Below, one piece after another: positions 8,411 to 16,828 of a DNA stretch of 64,000 nt. The notes beneath the pieces are model-generated. The model was not told the origin of the DNA. It was given only the letters and a program-made list of their open reading frames with translations, and searched no databases. The position numbers and the translations under genes are program-made. This stretch comes from Streptomyces fumanus. Its GTDB lineage: Bacteria; Actinomycetota; Actinomycetes; Streptomycetales; Streptomycetaceae. The stretch covers positions 62,001 through 126,000 of the forward strand of contig NZ_BNBI01000008.1 of NCBI RefSeq assembly GCF_014655295.1, read 5' to 3'. Every line of letters starts with the position of its first letter. The first letter of the stretch is position 1.

Positions 8411-8944
8411 TCAGGGCCGGCGGATCGAGCCCATGGTGCTGGTGAACGTCACGGGATCATCCTCGTAGCCGTGGACGCCGGGACGGAACTCCCACACCCC
8501 GGTCTCGTCCCGGGCGAACTCCGCGACGATCGCTGCCGTGGCGCCCAGAACCTCGCCGAAGTCGGTCGTGGCGAGGTCCGTGTAGTTCTCGCGGACGCGC
8601 AGTCCCGGGCGGGTCACGTTCACGAAGGTCCGGTGCCCCGAGCGCTGCTGGATGATCACACCGACCACCACGCGCGCGTACCGGGTGTCCAGCCGGTCGA
8701 GTTCCAGCGTCATGACCTCGTCGAAGCCGAAGCCCTTGCCGTCCTTGCTGTCCCGGTTCAGGTAGATCGTGCCGTCGGGGGAGCGGCTGTCGAAGTGCAC
8801 CACATAGGCGGGGTCGCCGTACGGCGCGTCCGCCAGGTACGTCGCGGCGACCAGGTCCAGGTCGGCGGGCGGCTCGCCCGCCGGGCTCGGGTCCCACCTC
8901 AGTGCGACCTCGACCTTGCGGATCCCCTTGCTGACGGCGTTCAC
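8411..8944 (-). CDS. TerD-family stress protein
   Basis: This 177-residue protein has the TerD/TerX calcium-binding fold, here with VEVALRWDP, LVAATYLAD and DEVMTLELDRL segments. Such proteins are linked to tellurium, acid and membrane stress and to cell differentiation in Streptomyces. Their molecular function is unsettled. GTG at 8944 is chosen over an upstream in-frame methionine because GGAAGGGGAAG lies just before it. It stands alone, convergent with nrdJ. Confidence 0.8.
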   Translation of the reverse strand: MNAVSKGIRKVEVALRWDPSPAGEPPADLDLVAATYLADAPYGDPAYVVHFDSRSPDGTIYLNRDSKDGKGFGFDEVMTLELDRLDTRYARVVVGVIIQQRSGHRTFVNVTRPGLRVRENYTDLATTDFGEVLGATAAIVAEFARDETGVWEFRPGVHGYEDDPVTFTSTMGSIRRP

Positions 8945-9099
8945 TCGCTTCCCCTTCCCGGTCCCCGCCCCGCCCGTCCACCCCAACTGCCGAACGGTGA
9001 CGGCCGGTTGTCCATCCTGCCACGCGCCCGGGCTCGGATGCGGGCAGCGGGCCGCCCGGGAGCGACCGGTGCCGTGCGCCCTGGCCTTACGATGGCGCG

Positions 9100-9705
9100 G
9101 TGCTGGTCAAGTGGATTCGCTGCACCGTGGTGGACCGTCGCGGGTTCGAGCGGGGGCAGCGGAAGTGGGCGGGGCTTCTGGGGGAGCCGGGGTTTCGCGG
9201 GCAGGGCGGCGGCTGGAGCCGGACCCGGCCGGGCGTGGCGCACGTCTTCGCGTTCTGGGAGAGCCGCGCGTTCTACGACTCCTTCATGGCCCGCTCCCAC
9301 GACCGGCTCGCCTCGGCCCAGTCCGGCACCTTCAAAGACGCCCACGCCAGGCTCTTCGACTACAAGTTCGATGTGAAGACCGGCTTCGAACCGCGTTTCA
9401 CGGACGCCGATCTGCTGAGAGTCGCGCTCTGCCGCGTCCACCAGGAGCGCGCCGAGCACTTCGTCCTGATGCAGGAGAAGGTCTGGAACCCGGCGATGGC
9501 CGGCTCGCCCGGGATGCTGCGCGGTCTGTTCGGCGAGGCGCCGGGGAACGAGTTCCTGGTGCTGTCGATGTGGCGGTCGGCCGCCGAGCACGGCAAGTAC
9601 CGCACCGAACGGATCGAACGCCTCGCCCTGCGTGCCCAGACCGAGGCCGACATAGCGGCCCTCACGGGGGACATCGTGGAGCTGGAACCCTCCTGGACCG
9701 TTTGA
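9100..9705 (+). CDS. YdbC/DUF4937 family protein
   Basis: This 201-residue protein begins MLVKWIRCTVVDRRGFERGQ and contains the WESRAFYDSFMA block I associate with the YdbC (DUF4937) family, which resembles a duplicated antibiotic-biosynthesis-monooxygenase (ABM) ferredoxin-like fold. No catalytic residue is known. TACGAT ends at 9093, 6 nt before the GTG, and no Shine-Dalgarno is visible, so the mRNA is probably leaderless. Confidence 0.65.
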   Translation: MLVKWIRCTVVDRRGFERGQRKWAGLLGEPGFRGQGGGWSRTRPGVAHVFAFWESRAFYDSFMARSHDRLASAQSGTFKDAHARLFDYKFDVKTGFEPRFTDADLLRVALCRVHQERAEHFVLMQEKVWNPAMAGSPGMLRGLFGEAPGNEFLVLSMWRSAAEHGKYRTERIERLALRAQTEADIAALTGDIVELEPSWTV

Positions 9706-9820
9706 CATCCGGACGCACTCGCCGTGTGCCTGGAGCCGCCCGTGCGGGAAGGGTGTGAGCTACGCCGTATGGGGCCCGTAGGAGTGCTCGACCGTCCCCG
9801 ACTCGATCTAGGGTTCTGAC

Positions 9821-10480
9821 ATGGCACGACCACGGCGCATCGTCCTTGTCCGGCACGGCGAGTCGACGGGCAACATCGACGACTCCGTGTACGAGCGCGA
9901 ACCCGACCACGCGCTGGCCCTCACCGAGCAGGGCCGGCGGCAGGCGGAGGAGACGGGCAAGAAGCTGCGCGACCTGTTCGGCCGCGAACGCGTCAGCGTG
10001 TACGTCTCCCCGTACCGACGCACCCACGAGACGCTGCGCGCCTTCCACCTGGACCCCGAGCTGATACGGGTGCGCGAGGAGCCCCGGCTGCGCGAACAGG
10101 ACTGGGGCAACTGGCAGGACCGCGACGACGTGCGCCTCCAGAAGGCGTACCGGGACGCCTACGGTCACTTCTTCTACCGCTTCGCCCAGGGCGAGTCCGG
10201 TGCGGATGTGTACGACCGGGTGGGCGGCTTCCTGGAGAGCCTCTTCCGCAGCTTCGAAGCCCCCGACCACCCGCCGAACGTCCTGCTGGTCACGCACGGG
10301 CTGGCCATGCGGCTGTTCTGCATGCGGTGGTTCCACTGGACGGTCGCGGAATTCGAGTCGCTGTCCAATCCGGGGAACGCCGAGATGCGGATGCTCGTTC
10401 TCGGGGAGGACGGCAAGTACTCCCTGGACCGCCCGTTCGACCGCTGGCGAGATCCGGAACCCTACGGGATCACTGGTTAA
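9821..10480 (+). CDS. Histidine phosphatase (phosphoglycerate-mutase-like)
   Basis: This 219-residue protein belongs to the histidine phosphatase superfamily. The catalytic RHGES sits at residues 11-15 (phospho-accepting His12), followed by LTEQGRRQA, a SPYRRTHET block and the second histidine in VTHGLAMR. Substrates in this group range from sugar phosphates to phosphoproteins, and the sequence does not single one out. TAGGGT lies 6 nt before the ATG, suggesting a leaderless start. The ADP-ribosylglycohydrolase follows 12 nt downstream, so the two are likely cotranscribed. Confidence 0.8.
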   Translation: MARPRRIVLVRHGESTGNIDDSVYEREPDHALALTEQGRRQAEETGKKLRDLFGRERVSVYVSPYRRTHETLRAFHLDPELIRVREEPRLREQDWGNWQDRDDVRLQKAYRDAYGHFFYRFAQGESGADVYDRVGGFLESLFRSFEAPDHPPNVLLVTHGLAMRLFCMRWFHWTVAEFESLSNPGNAEMRMLVLGEDGKYSLDRPFDRWRDPEPYGITG

Positions 10481-10492
10481 GGTGGCAGGGCG

Positions 10493-11413
10493 ATGACCGC
10501 TCACTCCTCTCCCGAGGGGCGCCTGGACCGCGCCCTGGCCAGCCTCCGCGGACTCTCCGTCGGTGACGCGCTGGGCTCTCAGTTCTTCGTGCCCGCGCAC
10601 TACCCCCTGCTCAGGCGCCGGGAGGTCCCGTCCGGCCCCTGGCAGTGGACCGACGACACGGAGATGGCCTGCTCCGTGGTGGCCGTCCTCGCCGCCCACC
10701 AGCGCATCGACCAGGACGACCTGGCCCGCTCCTTCGCCGAGCACCACGACTTCGACCGGGGATACGGTGCCGCGGTCAATCGGCTGCTGCGGCTGATCCG
10801 CGAGGGCGGTGAGTGGCGGGAGCTCTCCGCCGCCCTCTTCAACGGCCAGGGGTCCTGGGGCAACGGTGCCGCGATGCGGATCGCCCCGCTGGGCGCCTGG
10901 TACGCGGACGACCCCGAGCAGGCCACCCACCAGGCCGAGATCTCCGCCTACCCCACGCACCAGCACCGGGAGGCCGTGGTCGGCGCCATGGCCGTCGCCG
11001 CCGCCGCCGCGCTGGCCGCCGCTCCCGGTGGCCCGCCGGGCGCCGAGGCGCTCCTCGACGGCGTGATCGCGCTGGTGCCGGCGAAGAGCGCGGTCGGCGC
11101 GGGGCTGCGGCGCGCCCGGGACATGCTCGACTACGGCGACGCCGACACGGTCGCGGCGGTCCTGGGACGCGGACGGCGTACGAGCGCCCATGACACGGTG
11201 CCGTTCGCCCTCTGGTCGGCCGCGCGCTGCCTCGGCGACTACGAGCGGGGCTTCTGGACGACCGCCCTGGTCGGCGGGGACGTGGACACCACCTGCGCCA
11301 TCGTGGGCGGTGTGATCGCCTCCGAGGGGGCCGGGGCGCCGCCCGCCGAGTGGGTGGCGCGGACCGAAGCGCTGCCGGACTGGCTGGCGCCGCAGGGCCC
11401 GGCCACCGCCTGA
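10493..11413 (+). CDS. ADP-ribosylglycohydrolase (DraG/ARH family)
   Basis: This 306-residue protein has the family's metal-binding and catalytic signatures: GLSVGDALGSQF near the N terminus, WTDDTEMA, and DVDTTCAIVGG near the C terminus. These coordinate two Mg ions that hydrolyse ADP-ribose from proteins, nucleic acids or small molecules. The start is the ATG after AAGGTGG. It lies 12 nt downstream of a phosphatase gene. Which ADP-ribosylated target it serves is unknown. Confidence 0.85.
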   Translation: MTAHSSPEGRLDRALASLRGLSVGDALGSQFFVPAHYPLLRRREVPSGPWQWTDDTEMACSVVAVLAAHQRIDQDDLARSFAEHHDFDRGYGAAVNRLLRLIREGGEWRELSAALFNGQGSWGNGAAMRIAPLGAWYADDPEQATHQAEISAYPTHQHREAVVGAMAVAAAAALAAAPGGPPGAEALLDGVIALVPAKSAVGAGLRRARDMLDYGDADTVAAVLGRGRRTSAHDTVPFALWSAARCLGDYERGFWTTALVGGDVDTTCAIVGGVIASEGAGAPPAEWVARTEALPDWLAPQGPATA

Positions 11414-11699
11414 GAACTCTCCGTGTCCGCCGGGAACTCTCGGTGACGGTGCGCTCGTTGTCGTGGCAACCGCTGTGTGAGACCTGGGAGCTCATTCCGG
11501 AGAGCCCGGCGCGGCGAGGGGGGTGGTCATGGGGGTTTCGCTGCTGTTCGTCGTCCTGCTGTTCGTCGTCCTGCTGGTCGGCCCACCGGGCCTTGTGCTG
11601 CTCGGGCGGCTGAGCGACCGCCTGCCCGGCCCACGCGCCGCGGGCCGGCCGGGGAGGGGGCGGCGGACTCCTCCTGCGAAGTCCGCGGCCCGGCCCCGG

Positions 11700-11715
11700 C
11701 CGGCCCGAAGGCCGG
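11700..11715 (-). terminator. UUCG tetraloop hairpin after the MFS gene
   Basis: In the minus-strand transcript CCGGCC-UUCG-GGCCGG forms a 6-bp stem with a stable cUUCGg loop, starting 5 nt after the MFS stop codon. Upstream (11414-11699) I see no gene, only a duplicated 15-bp unit CTGTTCGTCGTCCTG near 11545. Confidence 0.6.
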
Positions 11716-11720
11716 TCTGG

Positions 11721-13268
11721 TCAGCCGATCGCCGGCCCGCTGGCGCCGGAGAGGGCCTCCAGGTCGCTCTTGCGGACCCGGATGACCAGCCAGGCCGTGA
11801 CCAGGGCCAGCACGGCCATCGCGGCGGCCGGGATGAACGCTCCCGATATGCCCTGCGCCAGCACTTCGTGCCCCCACGGGGCGGGCAACTGGTGGGTCTT
11901 GGCGAACTCCGCCTGCTGTTCCGGCGAGGCGTTGGCGAGGAAGTCCGGCAGTTGCTTCTCCGCCTCGTCCCTGCTGGCCGTGCCGAACACCGTGGTCAGG
12001 ATGGACAGGCCGAGCGATCCGCCGACCTGCTGCATGGCGTTGAGCAACCCGGACGCCGCGCCCGCCTCGTGCTGGGCGACGCCCGAGACCGCGGTGAGCG
12101 TCAGCGTCACGAAGTTCAGCCCCATGCCGAAGCCGAAGACGAGCATGGGGCCCAGCACCCCGCCGACGTAGGAGCTGTCCGAGCTGATGAGGGCCTGCCA
12201 GGCCAGACCGATCGCCGCGAGCCCCGAGCCGACCAGCATGAACGGCTTGGGTCCGAGGACGGGCAGGAACCGCTGCGACAGACCCGCGCCGAGCGCGATC
12301 ACGACGGTGACCGGCAGGAAGGCGAGACCCGCTTCTATCGGGCTGTAGCCCAGTACGTTCTGGACGAACAGCACGATGTAGAAGAACATGCCGAACATCG
12401 CCGCGGCCAGGCTGAGCATGATGATGTACGTGCCCAGACGGTTGCGGTCGGCGAACATCCTCAGCGGGGTGATCGGCTCCTTGGCCCGGGACTCGATGAG
12501 GGCGAAGGACAGCAGCAGGACCACGGCGGCGACGAAGGACCCGATGGTCAGGCTGTCCCGCCACCCTTCGTCCGCCGCCCGGATGAAGCCGTACACCAGG
12601 GACGCCATGCCGGTCGTCGACGTCACGGCGCCGGCGATGTCGAAGCGGCCGGAGTGCCGCGGCGACTCGTTGATGTAGAGCGGCGCGAGCACCGCGATGA
12701 GCACGCCGATCGGTACGTTGACGAAGAGCACCCACCGCCAGTCCAGCCACTCGGTGAGCATGCCGCCCGCCAGCAGTCCGATGGCGCCGCCGCCCGCCGA
12801 GACGGCGGCGAAGACACCGAAGGCCCGGTTGCGTTCGGGCCCCTCGGGGAAGGTGGTGGTGATCAGCGCCAGAGAGGTGGGCGACGCGATCGCGCCACCC
12901 ATGCCCTGCAGGACGCGCGCCGCGAGCAACTGCCAGGGCTCCTGGGCGAAGCCGCCGAGCAGCGAGGCGAAGGTGAAGAGCAGGATGCCGGTCATGAAGA
13001 CCCGGCGCCGACCCAGGATGTCACCGGCTCGGCCGCCCAGAAGCAGCAGCCCGCCGAAGGTGAGCGTGTAGGAGCTGACCACCCATGTCAGGTCGGTCGT
13101 ACTGAACTCGAGCGCGCCTTGAATGTGCGGGAGTGCGATATTCACAATCGTCGCGTCGAGGACCACCATGAGTTGGCAGGCCGCGATGACGGCGAGCGCG
13201 ATGCCGGGATGTCCCTGCCGGCGGGCCGCGCCCGGCTTCTGGTCTTGGATCAACGGAGAGGTTGTCAC
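11721..13268 (-). CDS. MFS drug exporter, DHA2 (EmrB/QacA) 14-TM family
   Basis: This 515-residue integral membrane protein has a first helix with the DHA2 signature LDATIVNIALPHIQ, the motif LLLGGRAGDILGRRR between TM2 and TM3, and about 14 hydrophobic segments, consistent with a proton-coupled efflux pump for drugs or toxic metabolites. GTG at 13268 follows GGGGGA. It is divergent from a TetR repressor, and two matching operator palindromes lie between them, so induction by a ligand of that repressor is likely. Substrate is unknown. Confidence 0.88.
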   Translation of the reverse strand: MTTSPLIQDQKPGAARRQGHPGIALAVIAACQLMVVLDATIVNIALPHIQGALEFSTTDLTWVVSSYTLTFGGLLLLGGRAGDILGRRRVFMTGILLFTFASLLGGFAQEPWQLLAARVLQGMGGAIASPTSLALITTTFPEGPERNRAFGVFAAVSAGGGAIGLLAGGMLTEWLDWRWVLFVNVPIGVLIAVLAPLYINESPRHSGRFDIAGAVTSTTGMASLVYGFIRAADEGWRDSLTIGSFVAAVVLLLSFALIESRAKEPITPLRMFADRNRLGTYIIMLSLAAAMFGMFFYIVLFVQNVLGYSPIEAGLAFLPVTVVIALGAGLSQRFLPVLGPKPFMLVGSGLAAIGLAWQALISSDSSYVGGVLGPMLVFGFGMGLNFVTLTLTAVSGVAQHEAGAASGLLNAMQQVGGSLGLSILTTVFGTASRDEAEKQLPDFLANASPEQQAEFAKTHQLPAPWGHEVLAQGISGAFIPAAAMAVLALVTAWLVIRVRKSDLEALSGASGPAIG

Positions 13269-13292
13269 TATGGATCCCCCATGAGTGCCTTA

Positions 13293-13358
13293 GTGAACGC
13301 TCGCGTTCACTGTCCCGCCAACCGTAGTGACTCTCGTACAGTGAACGCAACCGTTCCT
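13293..13358. promoter_or_regulatory. Two operator palindromes between MFS and TetR genes
   Basis: GTGAACG-N4-CGTTCAC at 13293-13310 is a perfect palindrome. A second copy GTGAACG-N4-CGTTCct sits at 13341-13358. Centres are 48 bp apart. These are the probable binding sites of the divergent TetR protein, controlling both genes. Confidence 0.75.
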
Positions 13359-13455
13359 TTTGCGCGTCGCCGAGTGGACCCTCCCCCTGTTGCGGCCACG
13401 CGGCGCCGTCCCCCGTTGTGGAACGACTGCTTCCTTCGCCCCTGGAGGCGCCTGA

Positions 13456-14076
13456 ATGGTTACTTCGCACTGGGAGACCGCCTCCGCTCAGGCGGCCTCA
13501 CGCCGTCGTGGCGCGGTGCTCGAGCGTGCGATCCTCGAGGCCGCGCTCGACCAGCTCAGCACGGTCGGCTGGAAGGGCCTGACCATGGAGGGCGTGGCGG
13601 CCGGCGCCCAGACCGGCAAGGCCGCCGTCTACCGGCGCTGGCCCTCCAAGGAGGACCTCGTCGCGGACGCGCTGCGCTCCGGGCTGCCGAACTACGACAC
13701 CGCGCCCGACCTTGGGAGCGTGCGCGAGGACCTCCTCGCCCTGTGCCGTCGGGCCCGCGACGCGATGTTCTCCCGCTCCGGCTCCGCCCTGCGGTCGGTC
13801 ATTCACGAATGCGACGATCTCCAGACGGAACGCTTCCACGCCGTGATCTACGACGGCGTCATCGAGCCGACCATCAGGATGCTGCGCGAGGTGATAACCC
13901 GCGGAATCGAGCGGAAGGAAGTCCGAGCCGAAGCCGCGAACGGATACGTCTTCGATGCCATTCCGGCCATGATGATGTACCGGTCGAAGCTCTGCGACTG
14001 CGAATGGAGCGACTCCGAACTCGAGGAGATGATCGACCAACTGATGGTTCCGCTGCTGCGTCCCGACCGCTCGTGA
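13456..14076 (+). CDS. TetR-family transcriptional repressor
   Basis: This 206-residue protein has an N-terminal TetR HTH: helices 1-3 fall within about residues 20-65, ending in the KAAVYRRWPSKEDLVADAL block typical of the family, followed by a ligand-binding helical domain with three cysteines (one in the odd CDCEW). The ATG follows GGAGG with 8-nt spacing. Being divergent from the MFS exporter and next to duplicated GTGAACG palindromes, it most likely represses the exporter and itself. Confidence 0.85.
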   Translation: MVTSHWETASAQAASRRRGAVLERAILEAALDQLSTVGWKGLTMEGVAAGAQTGKAAVYRRWPSKEDLVADALRSGLPNYDTAPDLGSVREDLLALCRRARDAMFSRSGSALRSVIHECDDLQTERFHAVIYDGVIEPTIRMLREVITRGIERKEVRAEAANGYVFDAIPAMMMYRSKLCDCEWSDSELEEMIDQLMVPLLRPDRS

Positions 14077-14157
14077 CCCTGCCTCCCGGAGGCTCCGTCC
14101 CGGCTCGGGGAACCGGGGTGTCGTAGAGGGTTCGGGGCGGCGTACGCTAAGGACGCC

Positions 14158-14859
14158 ATGCCGTACGAACCACCTACTCACACCGTCGAGCGCTCTCTCC
14201 GCGCCACGACCGGGGCGAAGATCATTGCCGGTGTCGACGAGGTGGGGCGCGGCGCCTGGGCCGGCCCCGTCACCGTCTGCGCGGCGGTGACCGGGCTGCG
14301 CCGGCCCCCGGTCGGCCTCACCGACTCCAAGCTGCTCACCGTCAAGCGGCGCACCGAACTGGCCGAGGAACTGCGGACCTGGGTGACGTCCTACTCCCTG
14401 GGCCACGCCTCTCCGGAGGAGATCGACGACCTGGGGATGACGGCCGCACTGCGACTGGCGGCGGTACGTGCCCTGGAGACCTTGCCGGTCCGTCCGGACG
14501 CGGTCATTCTCGACGGCAAGCACGACTACCTCGGGGCGCCGTGGCGCGTACGCACGGTGATCAAGGGTGACCAGTCCTGCGTGGCGGTCGCGGCGGCCTC
14601 GGTGATCGCCAAGGTGCAGCGCGACAAAATGATGGCCGAACTGGGTGCCGACCATGCAGACTTCGGTTTTGCGGACAACGCCGGGTATCCGTCGCCCGTG
14701 CACAAGGCCGCACTGGCGGAGCGGGGCCCCACCCCGTACCACCGGTTGTCGTGGGCGTATCTTGATGCGCTGCCTCAGTGGCGGCACTTGAAGAAGGCCC
14801 GCATGTGGGCGGAGAACAAGGTTCCGGAGATCGAGGGTCAGCTCGGCTTCGATCTCTGA
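14158..14859 (+). CDS. rnhB: Ribonuclease HII
   Basis: This 233-residue enzyme cleaves RNA in RNA-DNA hybrids and removes single ribonucleotides from DNA. The signature AGVDEVGRG provides Asp27 and Glu28, and Asp119 lies in ILDGKHD. The later conserved block with SVIAKVQRDKMM and GYPSPVHK is present. TACGCT ends 9 nt before the ATG with no clear ribosome site, so the message looks leaderless. Its presence beside ribonucleotide reductase and helicase genes fits a genome-maintenance neighbourhood, although it has its own promoter. Confidence 0.95.
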   Translation: MPYEPPTHTVERSLRATTGAKIIAGVDEVGRGAWAGPVTVCAAVTGLRRPPVGLTDSKLLTVKRRTELAEELRTWVTSYSLGHASPEEIDDLGMTAALRLAAVRALETLPVRPDAVILDGKHDYLGAPWRVRTVIKGDQSCVAVAAASVIAKVQRDKMMAELGADHADFGFADNAGYPSPVHKAALAERGPTPYHRLSWAYLDALPQWRHLKKARMWAENKVPEIEGQLGFDL

Positions 14860-14926
14860 CCTTCCGCTCGCACGTATGTGCCACCCGCTGACGCGAGCCG
14901 CACCAACGTTTGATAGACATCAGCTC

Positions 14927-15553
14927 ATGCCTCTCATTCCCGAGGAGCCTCAGATTCACGAGAGTGCCCAGGGTCCCCGCGCCACTCCGGCCACCGGCCG
15001 CACCGCGCCGACCCCTCGTCCCGTACCCGGCCCCCGTCCCGTGGCTCCGCCGCGCCCCGGGCGTCCCGGCCCCAACCGGCCGACGCCCCCGGCGCAACGC
15101 ACCCCGCGTGACGTGACGGCCGGCAAGCCCGGACCGTCCGGGCCCGCCGCCCCCGCCGCCTCGGCACCGCAGATCCAACTGGTCCCGGCATCGGCGGAAG
15201 GCGCACTCGACGCCGCCGAAGAGGCCGTGGACCTGCTCCTGGACTCGGGCCGCGCCCCCGGCGACGTGCTGGTGCTGACCACCGGCGAGCCGCATCCGTG
15301 GGCCACCCACGAACTGTCCTTCGGCGAGACCGCCTACTGGGCGCAGCACGACGCGCGCGACGACGTCTTCTACGCGGACGCCGCCGTCGCCGACCGTGCT
15401 GGTTCGCGCCCCGTGGTGGTGGTCGCGCTCAACGGCGGGCCGGAAACCGCTGCCGCCACCGCTCTGACCCTGGCCCACTCCCGCGCGGGTGCGCTGCTCA
15501 TCGTCTGCGGCGATCCTGAGCGCATCAACTCGGTACTGGGCGCGGGCGTCTGA
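14927..15553 (+). CDS. Conserved hypothetical protein with proline-rich N terminus
   Basis: I do not recognise a named family with certainty. The 208-residue protein has a disordered Pro/Arg/Ala-rich N-terminal part (about residues 10-80) and a compact C-terminal part of about 120 residues rich in alternating hydrophobic strands (DVLVLTTGEPHPW, RPVVVVALNGG, ALLIVCGDPERIN). The latter pattern resembles the last RecA-like strands of superfamily I helicases but lacks a Walker A motif. The ATG at 14927 is the first after the upstream AT-rich TTTGATAGA element. It follows rnhB by 67 bp. Confidence 0.7.
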   Translation: MPLIPEEPQIHESAQGPRATPATGRTAPTPRPVPGPRPVAPPRPGRPGPNRPTPPAQRTPRDVTAGKPGPSGPAAPAASAPQIQLVPASAEGALDAAEEAVDLLLDSGRAPGDVLVLTTGEPHPWATHELSFGETAYWAQHDARDDVFYADAAVADRAGSRPVVVVALNGGPETAAATALTLAHSRAGALLIVCGDPERINSVLGAGV

Positions 15554-15856
15554 GCCGAGACCGCTCTCGTCGCGCCCGGCCGCCCGCGCCGGGACGACGT
15601 GGAGGCCGTGGTGCGGCATCCGTACGGAGGCGGTTTCGGCCTGCCCTGCGGCAGGAGCCGTAGGGGGACGGGTGACGGGGTCGCTGCCGAACGTGGGTGG
15701 CGTGTCACCCGGACCGATCCGGGAGGCGTCGAGGCGTGCGCCGGACCGGCCGTCAGTGTCGTACGCGCTCGATCTCGGGCGCGGACCAAGGGCGTTCGCT
15801 CCGGACACCGCAAGGCGGCACGGTCCGCAGGGTGTCCGCAGGCGTACCGGAAGCAC
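15554..15856. other. Gap between convergent hypothetical genes
   Basis: This 303-bp stretch contains no gene with coding bias. A GC-rich imperfect hairpin around 15568-15600 (CCCGGC facing GCCGGG) follows the stop of the plus-strand gene and may terminate it. Confidence 0.5.
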
Positions 15857-16471
15857 TCACCGAGCAGCGGCGCGGCGCAGCACCTCAGAGGCGACACCGC
15901 CCGTACGCGGCGGCGGGATCGGTGTCTCCGACGTGGCGAACGGCTCCGGCTCCGACGTGATGTTGGGGCGACGCCCGCCCCGGCCCTCACCCAGCACCTG
16001 CCAGCCGTCACGGGTCAGCGTGATGTACGCCCCGCAGCGCAGTCCGTGCAGGGTGCACGCGTCCCGCAGCCCCCACATCCACGCCCCGTCCTCCTCGGTC
16101 CAACGCGCGTCGCCCTCGCGGCAGTAGAGCAGCACGGCGGTGCGCACCGGGGTGCGGCGGCGCAGATCGTGCGGGATGACGCGGCGCAACTGGGCGAGCA
16201 GCACGTTGCGGAACATCCATCCGTCGGCCTGGTCCGGACGGCAGGTGAACGAGGCGCTCGCACGCAGCCGTTCGTCAGGGTCCAGTACGGCGACGATCGC
16301 CGTGGCCGGCCGGGGACGGTGCCGGGAGTGCAGTCCGCTGACGACCTCCCGGGGGTTGCGCAACAGCGGGATGCCGGCAGCGGCCCACTCCGCCGGTTCG
16401 AGCACTCGGGTGGCGGAAGCGGCGGACGACGACAGCGACGCCGCTGGGGACGGAGCGAATCCGAAGGTCAC
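15857..16471 (-). CDS. Conserved hypothetical protein
   Basis: This is a 204-residue protein of no family that I can name. It has a central block with AIVAVLDPDERLRASASFTCRPDQ, FRNVLLAQLRRVIPHDLRRRTPVRTAVLLYCREGD, and an aromatic segment WTEEDGAWMWGLRDACTLHGL, then a low-complexity C terminus. No signal peptide or membrane helix is visible. It is a single gene with a 357-bp upstream region that contains a five-unit 13-bp repeat. Confidence 0.7.
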   Translation of the reverse strand: MTFGFAPSPAASLSSSAASATRVLEPAEWAAAGIPLLRNPREVVSGLHSRHRPRPATAIVAVLDPDERLRASASFTCRPDQADGWMFRNVLLAQLRRVIPHDLRRRTPVRTAVLLYCREGDARWTEEDGAWMWGLRDACTLHGLRCGAYITLTRDGWQVLGEGRGGRRPNITSEPEPFATSETPIPPPRTGGVASEVLRRAAAR

Positions 16472-16828
16472 GTTTCTCCCTTCGGCTACGCGCCCACTCT
16501 GCGGGCAGGGTCGGATTCGGGGGAGCGCGCACCGCAGTGAAGCCCTGCCGGATCACGGACGAGCCGTGCGGGGAGCGGACTTCAATTCTTCCTGTCGAAC
16601 TTGGTTGCGGCAACGAGCAATTGGGACGGTCGACCGTTATCGGACGATCCGCGTTTTATATCCCTACCCAGGGTGTCTGCACACGACGCATGCGCCTCCG
16701 GGTACGGCCATTCGGGTACGGACATCTGGTACGGACATTCGGTAGGGACATTCGGTAGGGACATCTTCGACACGTCATCGAGTTCCCGGCTTCGTCCATC
16801 CATCACCCGGTGCAGGAGCCCTCGGGAA
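16472..16828. other. Repeat-bearing intergenic region
   Basis: This 357-bp region separates two minus-strand genes and serves as the upstream region of the 15857-16471 gene. It is less GC-rich than average around 16590-16680 and holds the five-unit 13-bp repeat annotated separately. Short frames through the repeat show no coding bias. Confidence 0.55.
16701..16766. repeat. Five tandem 13-bp repeats (GGTACGGACATTC type)
   Basis: Units start at 16701, 16715, 16728, 16741 and 16754 with sequences GGTACGGCCATTCG, GGTACGGACATCT, GGTACGGACATTC, GGTAGGGACATTC and GGTAGGGACATCT. Such 13-bp iteron-like arrays can bind a regulator cooperatively or simply be a microsatellite. The array lies about 230-295 bp upstream of the minus-strand gene ending at 16471. 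Confidence 0.7.

Noticed and set aside
11523..14126. Plus-strand open frame starting with a hydrophobic segment near 11529
   Set aside because: It runs antisense through the MFS gene. Although GAGGGG precedes an ATG at 11529, the hydrophobic start arises from a duplicated 15-bp unit and there is no stop before the MFS coding region.
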